Assembly (NCBI GenBank): GCA_025330725.1
Contig: JAIWND010000020.1
Coordinates: forward strand, 1-64,000
From: Chlamydoabsidia padenii
Taxonomy: Eukaryota > Mucoromycota > Mucoromycetes > Mucorales > Cunninghamellaceae
Direction of reading: 5' to 3'
Length of the DNA stretch: 64,000 bases
Below are positions 45,559-57,402 of this stretch, piece after piece (the first letter of the stretch is position 1; every line of letters starts with the position of its first letter). Made by a program: the position numbers and the translations under genes. The notes under the pieces are model-generated. The model had not been told where the DNA came from and did not search any database. It worked only from the letters and a program-made list of their open reading frames with translations.

Positions 45559-48500
45559 CTAAATATTGGGTTGTGCCAAGTAGAATTCCACCACCTATAA
45601 GAAGATCTTGTTAATTATACTTTCTATATATATATAACTATTTTACCTGTCCACTAGATGTTGCTTGTTCAGGCTCCTTATCATCACGAAGTCGAATGAA
45701 TCGAGGAAACCTGAGTGAGATACCTTTAGAATCATTGACTTGTCCCACTCCCGCCATATAAGTAGGACTGATACTAAGATCCGCGCACTTGACTTCAAAG
45801 ATCACCTGAGGATCAAACCACACATCGGGAAACGTCGTCAACCCAGTGCCTTCACCATTATTACCCAGACAAAAGAAAGGTTTCGGTTTAGGGATCACAT
45901 GAGTCTGGAGCCGATCATACAATGTTTTGAGCATCTCTTCAGTAAATCCCGTGCCAATCTTGCAAATCGTTTGGAATTCTTCCGTATCTGGATCATAGCA
46001 ACCTAGTAAAAACCCACCATACACCGAGGTGCGCTTACCCCGACCATAATAAGCGCCCATGACGACGAGATCCATCGAGTCACCCATTCCGTTCAAATAA
46101 TCCTTCTTGACCTTGAGCCAGTTCCGTGATCGTCGGGAGGGTTCATAGGTGGCGTGAGTACCGTCATAAGATTTCACCATCAGACCTTCACAGTTGTTTT
46201 GGATGGAAATGTCGAGGAAGGTTTGAATGTCAGCAATGTCGTTCGAGTCCATGTGTTCGGCAAAGTAGAATTGATTCTTGGTTTCGATGAATGCCGAGTA
46301 GAGTAGTTTGCGCCGTTCTTCCAGGGACTCTTGTAATAGGGACTAGAGAGAAGAAGAATGAGTGAGTATGGGGGTTTTTTTTTATTTTCTTTTTTTAAAA
46401 AAAGGAGAATGATTATTTTTTTTTACCTTGCCATTGAGATAGAGACAATCAAAACCATAGATAGCCACCCGTACCGTAATTTCATCTTCCCTGACATCTT
46501 TTCTTTTTCGAGTGCTGAGGATTTGGAAGGGGAGAATGCAACTTTTTTCAATATCCCAGGCCACGGCTTCACAATCCAGAATAAATGATTGAGTGGTTGG
46601 TTTAATCCACTATTTCGAAAAGAAGAAAAAGAAAAGGTTAAAAGATCTGCGGGGGAGATTCACACCTACTGTTGATTTACCTTTGAGATAGTTTCCATAA
46701 TATCAGGGTATCGTACAGACATGTCTTCAGAGTTTCGGCTATAAATAGAGATTTTTCCGTCTTCAGTTCGATGAATCTATCAAAAGGGAGAGGGTGAGTA
46801 ATTCATTTAATACATATAAGTGAACAACTTACTTGAGCACGTTCACCGTCATATTTGTATTCGCAGGTAAACTTTTGATCTTGGAATCGATCCAAGATTT
46901 CAGGCAATGACTTTGTAGGGTGAGCCAACATGGGTTTGAGAGGAATACCGGGTCGCATTGTGCATTTAGATAATAATTGGTCGATAGGATAAGTTAACAA
47001 GGCAGGTACAATCATATCATAATTGGGTAACTGACTATTGCCAATAAATAAAAACTAAGGATGAGATGATGTTTATTCTTTTTTTTTTTTTTTGGAATAT
47101 CCTTAACTTACTTGTGGACCGATTTCAGAATATCAGTAGCAGTAGACAGTTCTTCTTCCTTTGTCGATTGACTCCATTTCCCGAATTCTAAAAAATAGAG
47201 AGACATCTAAGTAAGCGTCATTCATAGGTTGTTCTTCTTTTTTTTTCTTTACCAGGTTTAACCATAACAGAAGCTTGAGCCAAAGCAGATAAAACAGTTT
47301 GTTCGGCCAATCCAATCCGAAGTTTACCTTCCAATTGCCTTATCACATATTTTGCTTCATTTTCTTGACATGCCACCAAAAGTCCTTGAATCTTGTCTAC
47401 TTTTTTGTTTTGAGACTACAAACACAAGAGAAAGCATGAGTGCACACACACACACACACACGTAACTGACTTTTTTACCGATTGTCCAGAGAGTTTTGCA
47501 ATATCTTTAAGGGTTTTAAACACATGGCTAGTTGTTAATGGTTTGGGTTTAAAGAGAGTGCGTTGAGAACTTTTGCTGTTTTTGGCCACAGTACCGAGAT
47601 CACCAATGGTTACATAATCATCTTTGAGTGCCTTCATTGCTCTTCCTGTTGATTTTGCAATGGCCTTCATTAAAAGTGATTCCCCAATACCCAATTCCAA
47701 TCCTTCATAATCTGGACATAACTACAAGTCAAAAAAAGGGGAAAGGGGGAGGAATGAGTCAAGTTGAGTTGATATGTGGGTATTTTACCTTGCTGATACA
47801 CATGTAGAGGATTTCCAATAAACTATCAGGAGAGGATCGAATGACTTTGATAAAGAGAGTGACGAGGTATTCGGTGATTTCCAGTCGTTTGGTTGTTGCT
47901 TCACACTTTTCAAAGGTTCGACAAAGAGTAGCATAAGGTACCCTACATTATCATGGTTAAAAATAGGTAGTGGTGGTATTATACCTGTTTACTTACGGAT
48001 CACCTTTTTTCCATTCGGTTCCCATAGCTTCTGTTTGATTCGTGACAGACATTTGTGTTCTATATAAAGTGTGAGAAAGACAAACGTGTTAATAGGCATT
48101 GGGAAATGGATTCTTTAATGGACTTACAAGGCTTTAGCGCTTTCTTTTTCAAAAACAGTTTCTTGTTCCTGTTCCTTTTCTTCCTTTGTAGCTTGTTCAA
48201 TTTCGACATCCATATCAGGTTGATCGTCAGTGAGAGAAGCATCTTTGGTTATGGAAGGGATGGGTTGTTCAATGTCGTCTTCTTGATCGTCGCTGTCACA
48301 AAGAAAGGTTTTGGTATTGGAGCGTTTTCTCCGTATAGGCCCTTCGTCTTCATCACTATCAGAGTCATGAGATCGTTTCGAGGTATCTGATGTAAACAAA
48401 AGGTGAGTCAACCATTGAATTTAGATATCCTATTACCTTCTTTCATTGGCGTGTCTTGTGATGTGGGAGAGACGGGTTTCTTGATGGTGGATGGAGTCTT

Positions 48501-48626
48501 GGCACCGCCACCAAAGAAAGAGCTTCAATAATAATAGCAAAGAAGTGTCATTAGATGTGAAAAAAAGACAAATTGTAATGTATTCATTTTGATTTTAAAA
48601 GGTTACCCAAGTTTTGCTTGCTTCAT
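45559..48626 (-). CDS. LIG1: DNA ligase I (ATP-dependent)
   Basis: Seals nicks between Okazaki fragments and in excision repair. Thirteen exons read right to left: 48626-48607, 48522-48437, 48386-48128, 48059-47997, 47942-47789, 47721-47479, 47415-47253, 47187-47112, 47034-46833, 46776-46681, 46609-46427, 46342-45647 and 45594-45559, giving 758 residues. The N-terminus MKQAKLGSFFGG is a PCNA-interacting PIP box (Q-x2-L-x2-F-F) split by intron 1. A long acidic, Ser-rich linker contains RKRS. The DNA-binding domain shows [12 protein letters not shown] and [20 protein letters not shown]. The nucleotidyltransferase motif I is [11 protein letters not shown] with the catalytic Lys, followed by [26 protein letters not shown] and WLKVKKDYL. 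The OB-fold region has [12 protein letters not shown]. All introns are GT-AG. The protein ends in FYLAQPNI. Confidence 0.97.
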
Positions 48627-48866
48627 GCTTTTTGAATGTAAAAGAGAAAGAGCTGGGATCTAACAAAAAAAAAAAAAAAAAAAAAAAAAACTTTTTAATT
48701 GTGTGTGTTGGCGCGCGTTCTGATGGAATTCAAGACCCGCAGCATAAAAAAATTCTATGGGTGGACCATGTCCATTGGATACTAAACATTACAAAAGACA
48801 TTAAATGAGTCACTGTATATAGACAATTAAAACGGTTTCTTTATTGGGCAGAATACATTTAAAGTT

Positions 48867-49205
48867 ATGCTAGTTGTTTTGTTTTGTACAGATGAATCCA
48901 TTGGTGGTAAAAGTAGAGTTATGTTGGTGATCCGACACCAAGTTGGGTCGAATGGTGTAGCCAAGAGTGGTCATGAAATCCCGAATATGGTTTTTATCCA
49001 AACGCACAGTGGTAGCTGCTCGTTCTTGCAGTTGATGGGCACAAAGAATACCTACACCGTAATGGTCATCGTCAATGGTAAAGTATTGCGCAGTAGCATC
49101 GTGTTGATCTATAAACGTCGTCAAACGTTCGTAACTGTCGTTCATGGTCATATCTTGTGGTGCTGTGTGTGTGTTTCGAGCAGTGGTGTTAAAGAGTCCA
49201 GGCAT
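48867..49205 (-). CDS. Hypothetical 111-residue protein
   Basis: A single-exon frame from ATG 49205 (MPGLFNTTARNTHTAPQDMT) to a stop at about 48870. It has no signal peptide or membrane segment. The composition is balanced, with predicted mixed alpha/beta segments: YERLTTFIDQHDATAQYF, GVGILCAHQLQERAATTVRL and NHIRDFMTTLGYTIRPNLV. The frame is intact and followed by a normal AT-rich 3' region. Its promoter side (49206-49260) carries a GCGGGTGATTTAAA sequence. The size and strand pattern recall small conserved eukaryotic adaptor proteins, but I cannot identify the family. Head-to-head with it lies the MITE copy at 49478. Confidence 0.55.
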
Positions 49206-49477
49206 GGTGACAAGTGAAAGAGAAATTTGAAAAAGAAAGAAAGAGAATTTTTAGCGGGTGATTTAAAAATGTTGAGTGTTTAAAATGTCATTCGTGGCCA
49301 ATACAGTCCCCTACAAAAATAAATGAGAAAGTCCGCCAAAGGGTTTCCATTTTGGGACTTTTTTTGTTTTGTTTTGCACTTTACTCAATGACTAGATAAA
49401 CAACCATATCCCAAATTTAACATGTTTATTAACTTCCAAATGATTTTGGGGGGAAGAGATAACTTCGTTTCCTTTTG

Positions 49478-49680
49478 TCTAAATAATCTTCGTCGCAAGG
49501 GACAGGTAATAGTCGCCGTAAGTCTGAACATACTGGTATAAGGATCTTGGAGCTTGACTTTTGCGTAAACGTATGTTGGAAATATGCCATAGTGCCCACA
49601 TGATCGTTTTAATCATTAGCATCGGTTGACAGCTGAGCGAGTAGTGCTCTTCCAACATTCCGTGCGCCTAGCATTTCCCA
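49478..49680 (-). repeat. MITE-like dispersed repeat, copy D
   Basis: Read on the minus strand: GCTAGGCGCACGGAATGTTG, GAAGAGCACTACTCGCTCAG, GATGCTAATGATTAAAACGA, TGGGCACTATGGCATATTTC, CAACATACGTTTACGCAAAA, CTGTCCCTTGCGACGAAGAT. It is full length compared with copy B. Relative to copies A-C it lacks about 16 bp just after CGGAA. Confidence 0.8.
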
Positions 49681-49884
49681 TATCCTTGGCAAATTTTAAT
49701 ACACCAGTCAGTCGATGACAGGCGGAGTTTATATCACTTGATTATATATTGCATGAATGGCCCCATTAGATTTTTATACAGAGACATTTTTATTTATGTA
49801 TTGATGATTTTAAAGGGGGAATGTAAATATCTAAGTAGAGTTTTTTTTTTTCTTTCTTTCTTTCTAAATAACAAATAGGTATAT

Positions 49885-51537
49885 CTAGTTTTTCTTTTCA
49901 AAGATGTCCTTCAAGTTCAATTCAGCCCAACCCAATTCATGGCCCAATTGATCAATGGACTTTTGTTTCGTTTCAGGTACAAAGATAAACACAAAGACGG
50001 CCACGACAAAAGTAATACCAGCAAAAATCAAAAACACATACGGACCACAAGCTGTTTGAAGTGTAGGGAAGATCAAACCAATGATAAAGTTACATAACTA
50101 TATAATAAAAAAAGATGAGATACGACATTGAGAGAAGGTGTGGTTTATAATTACCCAATTGATGACCAGAGCAATGGAACTAGCAGTACCCACCGCATAA
50201 GTAGGATACACTTCGGAAGTAATCACAAACGGAATCACACCCAACCCAATCGCATAAAATGCCACAAACAACATGACACAAATGACTTGAAGAGGAGAAA
50301 TATCGAATTTGAGCCCAATGGTCATCAGCACACTAAAGATACACATGCCCACAGCGGAGATGAGCAATAGCATTTTACGACCCAAGCGATCGATTAATCC
50401 CAGAGCCAATATAGTCAGAGCCACATTCAGAGCCGCCACACCCACCGTGACATAGCGCGCATTATCAGCAAATGATTCGGTAAAGATACTAGTCGAATAA
50501 TACATGATGGCATTGATCCCGGTGAGTTGACCTGCAGCATGCACCACCATCATTTTCAACGTCAATTTGAGCAAGACAGGAATCGTCATGAGTTGCATGA
50601 CCGACAAGTTGGTATCGTTCGCCGCCGCCTTGGCAGGAGGTTCCACAGTGCCAGCAGGTACACCAGTCGCCGAATCATCATCACCGTAATTAAGCTTGTT
50701 ATTTTTATCTTCATCACGATCATAACCATGGATCAAGGAGGTCAGCATATCATTGTATTCTTCATCAATATTCCCATTTCGCAATCGTAGCATTTCAGTG
50801 CGAGCTTCATCCACCCGATTATTCGTGACCAACCAACGAGGAGACCGAGGCAAAAATGGCAAACACACCATTTGCAGAATCGCAGGTGCCACCGTCATGA
50901 CTGTCACTACACGCCAACCAATAGGCGAAGATAGACCAAGGCCGATACATTCAATGATCAAGATCCCAAAGGTGACAAACAATTGAAGGAACGAACCGAG
51001 AGCACCACGGTACTTTGGAGGAGACACTTCGGCAATATAAAGTGACACAACCACCGTCATGAATCCTGAGCCCATGCCGACAAAGATACGACCAATGGCG
51101 AATTGAGCACTGGTGGTGGAGGTCGAGAGTAGGATGGCACCGATGAAAAAGGTGATGTTCATGATCATCATCGAGTCTCGTCGTCCGAATTTCCTGGCCA
51201 ATGGTGCTGAAATGATGGCACCAAGAAGACCACCTACTGCAAACATACCCGTCGCCACACCCCTTTAAAGAAAAAGAAAGAGTTAAAAAAGAGAAAGGGA
51301 GAGAGGGAGAGGTTTGTTTGGGACTTACCAGATCCAGGAATCCATTGGAATACATTGAGGTAAACTTGAGTTGGGATAATAGGTTACCTCACCAGCGGCA
51401 ACACCAGGACAGCCTTTGACATAATCACCAGGAATATTCAGAGAGCTTGTATTAAAACCATTGTTCATGGCACCCAACGATGCGATCACGACACAGAAGA
51501 GGACGAATGGGCGAAGAGGAGCCGTTCTTGAATCCAT
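49885..51537 (-). CDS. Sugar transporter, MFS sugar porter family
   Basis: A plasma-membrane hexose or related sugar transporter with 12 predicted membrane segments. Three exons (51537-51329, 51262-50155, 50097-49885) give 509 residues. Signatures: ARKFGRRDSMM (loop 2-3 R-x-G-R-R type), GRIFVGMGSGFMTVVVSLYIAEVSP (sugar transport signature), PRSPRWLV, GQLTGINAIMYYSTSIF, LIDRLGRKML, TSEVYPTYAVGTAS, and FVPETKQKS (PET-K end motif). A long hydrophilic central loop (KNNKLNYGDDDSATG) separates the two halves. The first extracellular loop carries CPGVAAGEVTYYPNSSLPQC, with two Cys and an N-glycosylation sequon. The substrate cannot be told from sequence. The promoter region holds the box at 51701-51720. 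Confidence 0.93.
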
Positions 51538-52490
51538 TTGTTATTGTGTCAATGTGATTCAATAAAGAAGAAAAAAAAAGAAGAGAAAGAGGAGGAGTAG
51601 GAGGAAGAAAAAGAAAAAAGTTGGGGAAGGGAAAGAAAGAGTGGAAAAATGGAGAAAGACAGAAAAAAAAAAAAAGTGGTGCCTCCTTTTTATAGGGATC
51701 ATCGGGGTTTGAAATTTCACCTTTTTCTTTTCTGACAGATACCAGACATCCTCGGTCCGAGCACTACCAATATTTCTGTATGCATGCAATGCATCCTTTT
51801 TACTCCATAATCATGTGGTTTGACGGATGAGACTCTATAAATGTACAACTTGTCAAGCCCTTCCATGAAAGTCATAAAAAACGACAAGAAAATATTTTTT
51901 TTAGACTATGACTATTTTCAGTTTCAGATGATGACCCCACTTTTGTATTGTCATCATGAACGTCATTTTAACTATCAGGAGAGTAGAAAAAGCCAATCTA
52001 AAAAAAAGGCACCATCTCCCGCGGGATCCCGCATTTGCATTTAAAGACCGCCAAAATGACAGGGTATATATATGTTGATGATATAATTCAATGATAAAGG
52101 AATAGATAAAATATCAGAGTGTGCAAGAGGGAAAAAAAAAAAAGAGATATACATAAAAACAGAGATTTCATTATTATTATTGTATTATATCTAACGACTG
52201 GAGATAATTTATTATGCATAAAGGATCTGGGAAATCGAGGAAAAGTGGACCAAAAGTTCAGGTTCAGCACTTTCCCAATCTAGGAAGGGGCGGGATAAGA
52301 ACTAGAGAATGCCGACCAGATCGTTATCAGTCCTGCTTATATATCATCATCAGCAGTAAACACGCACAAACAAAAAAAAAGAAAGGTTTTATTGTGAAAT
52401 AAATGAATAAAAAGATGGTATGATCCTACATAACTATAATACAATAACAACTATGTACAATTTATGTCTAAATGGTGATATATAAGAGTT
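51538..52490. other. Intergenic, no gene seen
   Basis: Contains the sugar-transporter promoter region, a CT/AG-rich tract and the nested palindromes CCCGCGGGATCCCGC at 52018-52032. No convincing reading frame. Confidence 0.5.
51701..51720. promoter_or_regulatory. ATCGGGGTTTGAAATTTCAC box upstream of the sugar transporter
   Basis: Lies about 165-185 bp upstream of the start at 51537. It has the full GGGGTTTGAAATTT core of the recurrent motif. Confidence 0.45.
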
Positions 52491-54116
52491 TTAAAAGCCA
52501 GAGAATGGGTCCTTGGTAGTGGACTTTTGTTGTTGTTGTTGTTGTTTCAAACGTTGATACACATTAGAACTATTATTATTCTTGTCATCATCATCATCAT
52601 CATCATCATCACCCAGAATAGAGCCATAAGGAGTATTAGGATACTCAGAATAATTCTGAAAACACGAAGTATCACCGGCATGTTTCACGTCAGGAATATA
52701 GGGTGGTGTGATCTGTCCCAGAGCCAATTTGATAAAATCCATCTTTTTGAACCAAGCATGGTACTTGATATCGTCCACACCATCCTTGAGATTACCATAC
52801 CGCTCGGTGGGTTTGACTTTTAATAAATGTCCAAGGAGATCCACCAGTTCATTGGATAAGCGATTCGGTAGGAATTTAATGTTACCATCCAGAATCATTT
52901 GATACTTGTCCACAGGGTTTTCCGCTTGAAATGGAGCTTCACCCATCACCATTTCATATATCAAGACACCAAATGACCACCAATCCACGGCTTTTGTATA
53001 CCCTTGAGATCGAATGATTTCAGGAGCCAAATAATCTGGAGTGCCTATATTCAAAGCAGAGTCAAACATCACACATTTCCTCCCCCTCTCCTCTTCTATC
53101 TTGAACTTACCACATACAGTCCAAGTCAAATCAGTGACTTTTTTACTAAACCCGAAATCAGCCAATTTAACATGTCCTTCAGCATCCAATAAGATATTTT
53201 CAGGTTTAATATCACGATAAGCAATATCCAAACTATGAAGGTAATCAATGGCCAATAAGACTTCAGCAGCATAAAATCGAGCAGCCGATTCAGAGAATGA
53301 CTAATATAAAAAGGAGAAGTGAGATGCCATTATATATATATATATATATATTATTGATTACCTTGTTTTTTCGTAAGATCCTAAACAGTTCACCACCAGG
53401 CACATAACTCATGACAAAAAAAACATGACCTTCATCCTGAAAAGTATCCCATAATTTGACAACAAAAGGATGATCCACAGACCGTAAGATGACCCGTTCG
53501 TTATTCGCATGTTCCACCTGTCGTCGGTCCACCAATTCTTGTTTTCGTAAAGCCTTGATCGCATAAAATCGTCCGGTTGTACGACCTTGTGCCAAGTGGA
53601 CCCTCCCAAATGATCCTGTGCCCACGGTTTTCTCCAAGATGAAATGGTTCAGGCTGAGTTTATGTCGTCCCAGTGGTTTAGTCATGGAATTGGCTCGGGT
53701 CGGTGGTGTGCGAGAGGTGTCAGCATCGTCGGTAGACGTCATTTTTAATTGTGAGAATGTGTTGCGAACGTCCCTGGTCATGGATTGACATTCTTGTTTC
53801 AATTGGCGACTTTCTTCTTGGGCTTTAAATGACGAGAGTGGACTAATAGGAAGTGGTGGTGATGAATGGGTAAAAAAATCGGAAGGAAGTGGAATTTTGC
53901 CTTCAACTGGTGGTTCTGATCGATCATACAATAACCCCCCCCCCATGTATTAATAAAACTTTATTTTCGTCATGTGTGATACTTACTTGACGTTTGGCTG
54001 TCATTTCGGTCATCAAAAGGCAAAGACCCTCGTGGTGACTGATCGGGTGTAGGTATTGCATGTTGAGCTGTTGTTGATAACCGATCCAAAGAAGAATCTG
54101 TCTGTTTTGGATACAT
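52491..54116 (-). CDS. cAMP-dependent protein kinase catalytic subunit (AGC kinase)
   Basis: A PKA-type Ser/Thr kinase acting in cAMP signalling. Four exons (54116-53987, 53915-53362, 53300-53111, 53044-52491) give 475 residues. The N-terminal 145 residues are Ser/Pro-rich and disordered, as in fungal TPK proteins. Kinase motifs: GTGSFGRVHLA (Gly loop), YAIKALRKQ (Lys), YVPGGELF, YRDIKPENILLD (catalytic loop), KLADFGFSKKV (DFG), TWTVCGTPDYLAPEII (activation-loop Thr), DWWSFGVLIYEM, and PTERYGNLKDG. The AGC C-tail follows: PYIPDVKHAGDTSCFQNYSE, a run of nine Asp, a poly-Gln run, and the hydrophobic motif DPFSGF at the C-terminus. The RDIKPEN variant instead of RDLKPEN is minor. Long N-tail plus F-x2-F end supports PKA over other AGC kinases. 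Confidence 0.9.
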
Positions 54117-54322
54117 GATGCGTATACAATTAAAAGCAAGAAGGGTATTATAGATAAAGAGAAGAAGAAAAAAAAGTTCTTTTTAGCCCTCGGGATCTTA
54201 AAAAAAGATGAGGAGGTACGGAATTTGAATTTATTAATACGAGAGCTACATAATAAAAACAATGGGTAACTGGACTATACTAAGGGAGGGGGAATACTAT
54301 GGGGAAGAGGAATGTAGAGATG

Positions 54323-55591
54323 TCATCCAACCGTTTCTGTGTTTTGAACATTGCTGTTGTTGTTGATGACCAATGAGTAGTGACGAGAATTGCCAAGTTG
54401 AATAGGATGTTTGTGAAGACATCCAAATCGAGTACATGCCCCATCAAACTTGCACTATAGTAAAAAAAAAAAAAAAAAGAGTTGTAACAGGATCCCAATA
54501 TTTTGTTATTGTCACTTACATTGTCTTTAATATGATGGTAGGGACACCCTGGCCGTGTACATGCTTCACCATAGTAACAAAGGGTCAGATAAGCCTTTTG
54601 AGAGCAAGGTGGATGAAAGTAAGGACAATCATCCTTGCCACAAAAGGGAAAGTATCGACAAGGAAAAGCACGTTCAGTCAGATCCGTTTGATATTGTTTC
54701 TTTGGTGGGAGATAAGGGTGGATAAAGAGACAATGTTTGGTCTTTTTTGGACAATCAGGGAATTTACTATGTAGAAAAGTGTGAGCCGATCCGTTATGTT
54801 GATACACTCCCCCCCCTCTTACCGACAAACAGTGGTAGGATGGAAGAAGCGACAGGTTTGCCTGTTATCACATAATGGCCAGTCCGGACATCTTGTACGT
54901 TTTCCCAACCGAGTGAGTACATGAGGATAGACTATGTTGATAAATGATTGAGCTTTTTTTTTTTTGGTGTATCATATAATCAAGTATATATTTTACCTTG
55001 TTGTATTTCAGTTGTCGAGTTCTGTTGAGAGCGTAAAGTAGGTGATTCCGCTGCTGTGTGACATTCAAGTTCAGTCAGACGTGTAATCATCCATGTTGTC
55101 AATTGTTGATCTATAAACACGCGCGATCGCGCAGTAAATGTGAGTCCGTGTTCCCCCCCCTTTTTTTTGTTGCCACTTACCATAAGTAGAATTAATTACT
55201 AAATTATTATTAAAAAAAAATCATGTTAGAGTCAAGAATTAGATCAGATTTTGACCAAACTTACAACTTGTCAATATAGTCGAGACTTTTTCAGGAGACT
55301 TTTCCCTCTGAAGGATAGCAGTGATAGCCACAGACAATGACTTATCTATTTCAATACAAAAAGACAAACAAATCAGTCATATATGTGTGTCCTCTTTTAT
55401 AAAAGTTTACCTGATTCCTCGGTGTACTTGTGAGCGACACACTTGTCATGGATTTCCTTCTAAAACGTTTCTCGTTTTTCAGACAAATAAAAAAGATAAG
55501 TAGCATAGTCTAAAGCACACTTATACATAACCTGGTATATTCACATTCGAGAGTATCTTGCCTTTAGCTGTGTCCAGTGGTCAGATTCCAT
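54323..55591 (-). CDS. NAB2: NAB2/ZC3H14-like poly(A) RNA-binding protein
   Basis: A nuclear poly(A)-RNA binder controlling tail length and mRNA export. Eight exons: 55591-55562, 55459-55411, 55345-55265, 55198-55181 (18 nt), 55110-54997, 54931-54823, 54766-54520 and 54454-54323, giving 259 residues. The N-terminal helical PWI-like region reads KKEIHDKCVAHKYTEES, KSLSVAITAILQREKSPEKV. The C-terminal half has five tandem C-x5-C-x4-6-C-x3-H fingers: CPDWPLCDNRQTCRFFH, CRKFPDCPKKTKHCLFIH, CRYFPFCGKDDCPYFH, CYYGEACTRPGCPYHH and CKFDGACTRFGCLHKH. Five fingers in this pattern are diagnostic of NAB2/ZC3H14. The protein is short because the linker between domains is small. Intron 1 has a GC donor and exon 4 is a microexon; both are needed to keep the frame. 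Confidence 0.85.
55460..55561 (-). other. GC-AG intron 1 of the NAB2-like gene
   Basis: The donor is AAG/gcaaga and the acceptor gttttag/AAG. It joins MESDHWTQLK to KEIHDKCVAH in phase 0. GT donors in the interval give a frame that hits stops in the next exons. Confidence 0.75.
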
Positions 55592-55670
55592 AATGAGAGA
55601 ATGAAAAAGTGAGAAGAAGAGGAAAGAGAAAAACAAGTTACTCCACGCACCTTAATCAAAAAGAAAAAGA

Positions 55671-55693
55671 CGGGGGTTGAAATTTATTTTTGG
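55671..55693. promoter_or_regulatory. CGGGGGTTGAAATTTATTTTTGGG box upstream of NAB2
   Basis: About 80-100 bp upstream of the start at 55591. It has the GGGGGTTGAAATTT core of the recurrent motif. Confidence 0.4.
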
Positions 55694-57402
55694 GTGAAAA
55701 AAAAGATCCTGGTATGTTTGATACTTTTTGGTGATCATAGGAACAAGACTCATTTAGTCTGCCTATTTTGACAATTAACTTTTACCCCATACAGATGACA
55801 ATTCAAAAGTAGAGCCAATGTGTAGGAAAGGAGATTGCCGCATTTGGTATCGAGATTTAAATATATAACCTCTGTACGAATTCCCAGACTCCGAAAAGGT
55901 GATAGAAAGGGACCATGGCTTCAAAGCCCGCTGCATGAACTTTTATTCCTTTTCAACGTGAAGAAAACTGGAGAAAGTCTCCTATTAATCAAAGCGAACA
56001 AAAACATATATTCATATATATAGTTTGGAACAAGCGTGACATGGGTGATTTTTATTTCACAACATGTAAACTCTTCTATGCAATTTGTATTTGAATATGG
56101 TGGCTGCTCCGTAGGTGAATGGATCAAGCTATAGACATACATATATAAAAAAATCAATAAAAGATATTTTAAAGTATACAAATAAGTTTATTTAGATATT
56201 ATCAACAAAAGGACTACACTAAATAAGGGGAATATTGGGATTTGAATATCGGAATCGATTGCATGAATGTTAAATCAAGTATTGATTGTACTGGTGCTAT
56301 GATAAGTTTCAGACACACTTGGCCACATTATGATATGATAAATTAGTGATAATAATGTACATGGGCTAAGATAAGTGTATGAGTTTCTAGATCGTAGTCA
56401 TATGTAAATACAAACCTGCGAACCAATAGGATCTGACACTAAGAAGGGATATCAATATAAAAAAGGTGTTGGGCTGTCTCATTTTCTCTCTCTTTCTTTC
56501 TTTCTTTGTTTTTTCTTTGTCTTCTTTCCATATTTTTTATTGATCGTTACTACTCATGATGACTTTTGTTGCTCTTGCTTTTTCTTTTAAGAAACCTTAA
56601 CCTTCTTGCTAGCCTGTGGAAGGGTTGTACTTGTTACGTCCATCAATAGCTCCTTTGGTACTTTTCCTTATTGTTGTCAATGGTACTATCTTTCAAGAAG
56701 TCAACGCTAACAAGTACGGCAGATGTGATGGAGCAGTAAACGCAAAATTCTTGCAAGTAGACAATAGCCTTTTGACGATCCTCCGACTAACTGATCTTTT
56801 TTTCTTTCTAGTTCTATGCCAAAAGACTTTGATGGGCGGAAAATTGGAATGTATTATGGAAAACTCCCTCTAAAGAACAACGGCCCACCCACTACAATGC
56901 AAAATCGCTGTCACTGGGGATCATGCTCACACTCACTCAGTTTGTGGAAAAATGGTCAACTGATTCTAAAGTGAGCCTATTTGTGTATTACGACAATCGA
57001 CGCATGCGGACAAAGTTTGGTCACTTTAAGATTATTATTATTTTCACATCCATTGACTTTGGTATTAGAAATAGCAAGTTACAATACCTCATAGTTTGAA
57101 ATAGGTTGTGAAAAGAGGTTCAATAAAATGCGTAGCTCCCAAAACCATCTGCACCCGCAACTTATAAAGTGCTTTTTTTCTGTGTGTGTGTGTATGAAGG
57201 CTTTAATAAAGCACTTTCCCTTTTACAAGTGAGTGTGGTAATGCTATATGCGTTCAGTGCCATACTGCTCTTCTCAACGTGTGCAGTCTAATCACAAATT
57301 TCAAAGAGCGACATAGAAACACCTGTGGATTCCAAACTCCTTTTCTCTCCTTTTCTTCATTTTTTTTTTTTTTCTCTCAGGAATACATTACTTTACGTCA
57401 CC
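55694..57402 (+). other. No confident gene; degenerate ORF at about 56616-57095
   Basis: Most of the interval looks non-coding. On the plus strand a frame beginning around 56616 (LYLLRPSIAPLVLFLIVVNG, signal-like but without an ATG) leads to NKYGRCDGAVNAKFLQ and a GT donor near 56756. After an acceptor near 56811 it continues with SKEQRPTHYNAKSLSLGIML and VSLFVYYDNRRMRTKFGHFK until about 57095. One stop interrupts it. It looks like the remains of a repeat-encoded or lineage-specific protein, family unknown. Confidence 0.3.

Noticed and set aside
51559..51789. A minus-strand 76-codon frame upstream of the sugar transporter
   Set aside because: Phe/Leu-rich low-complexity translation of a purine-rich promoter tract. 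It contains no domain and overlaps the promoter box.
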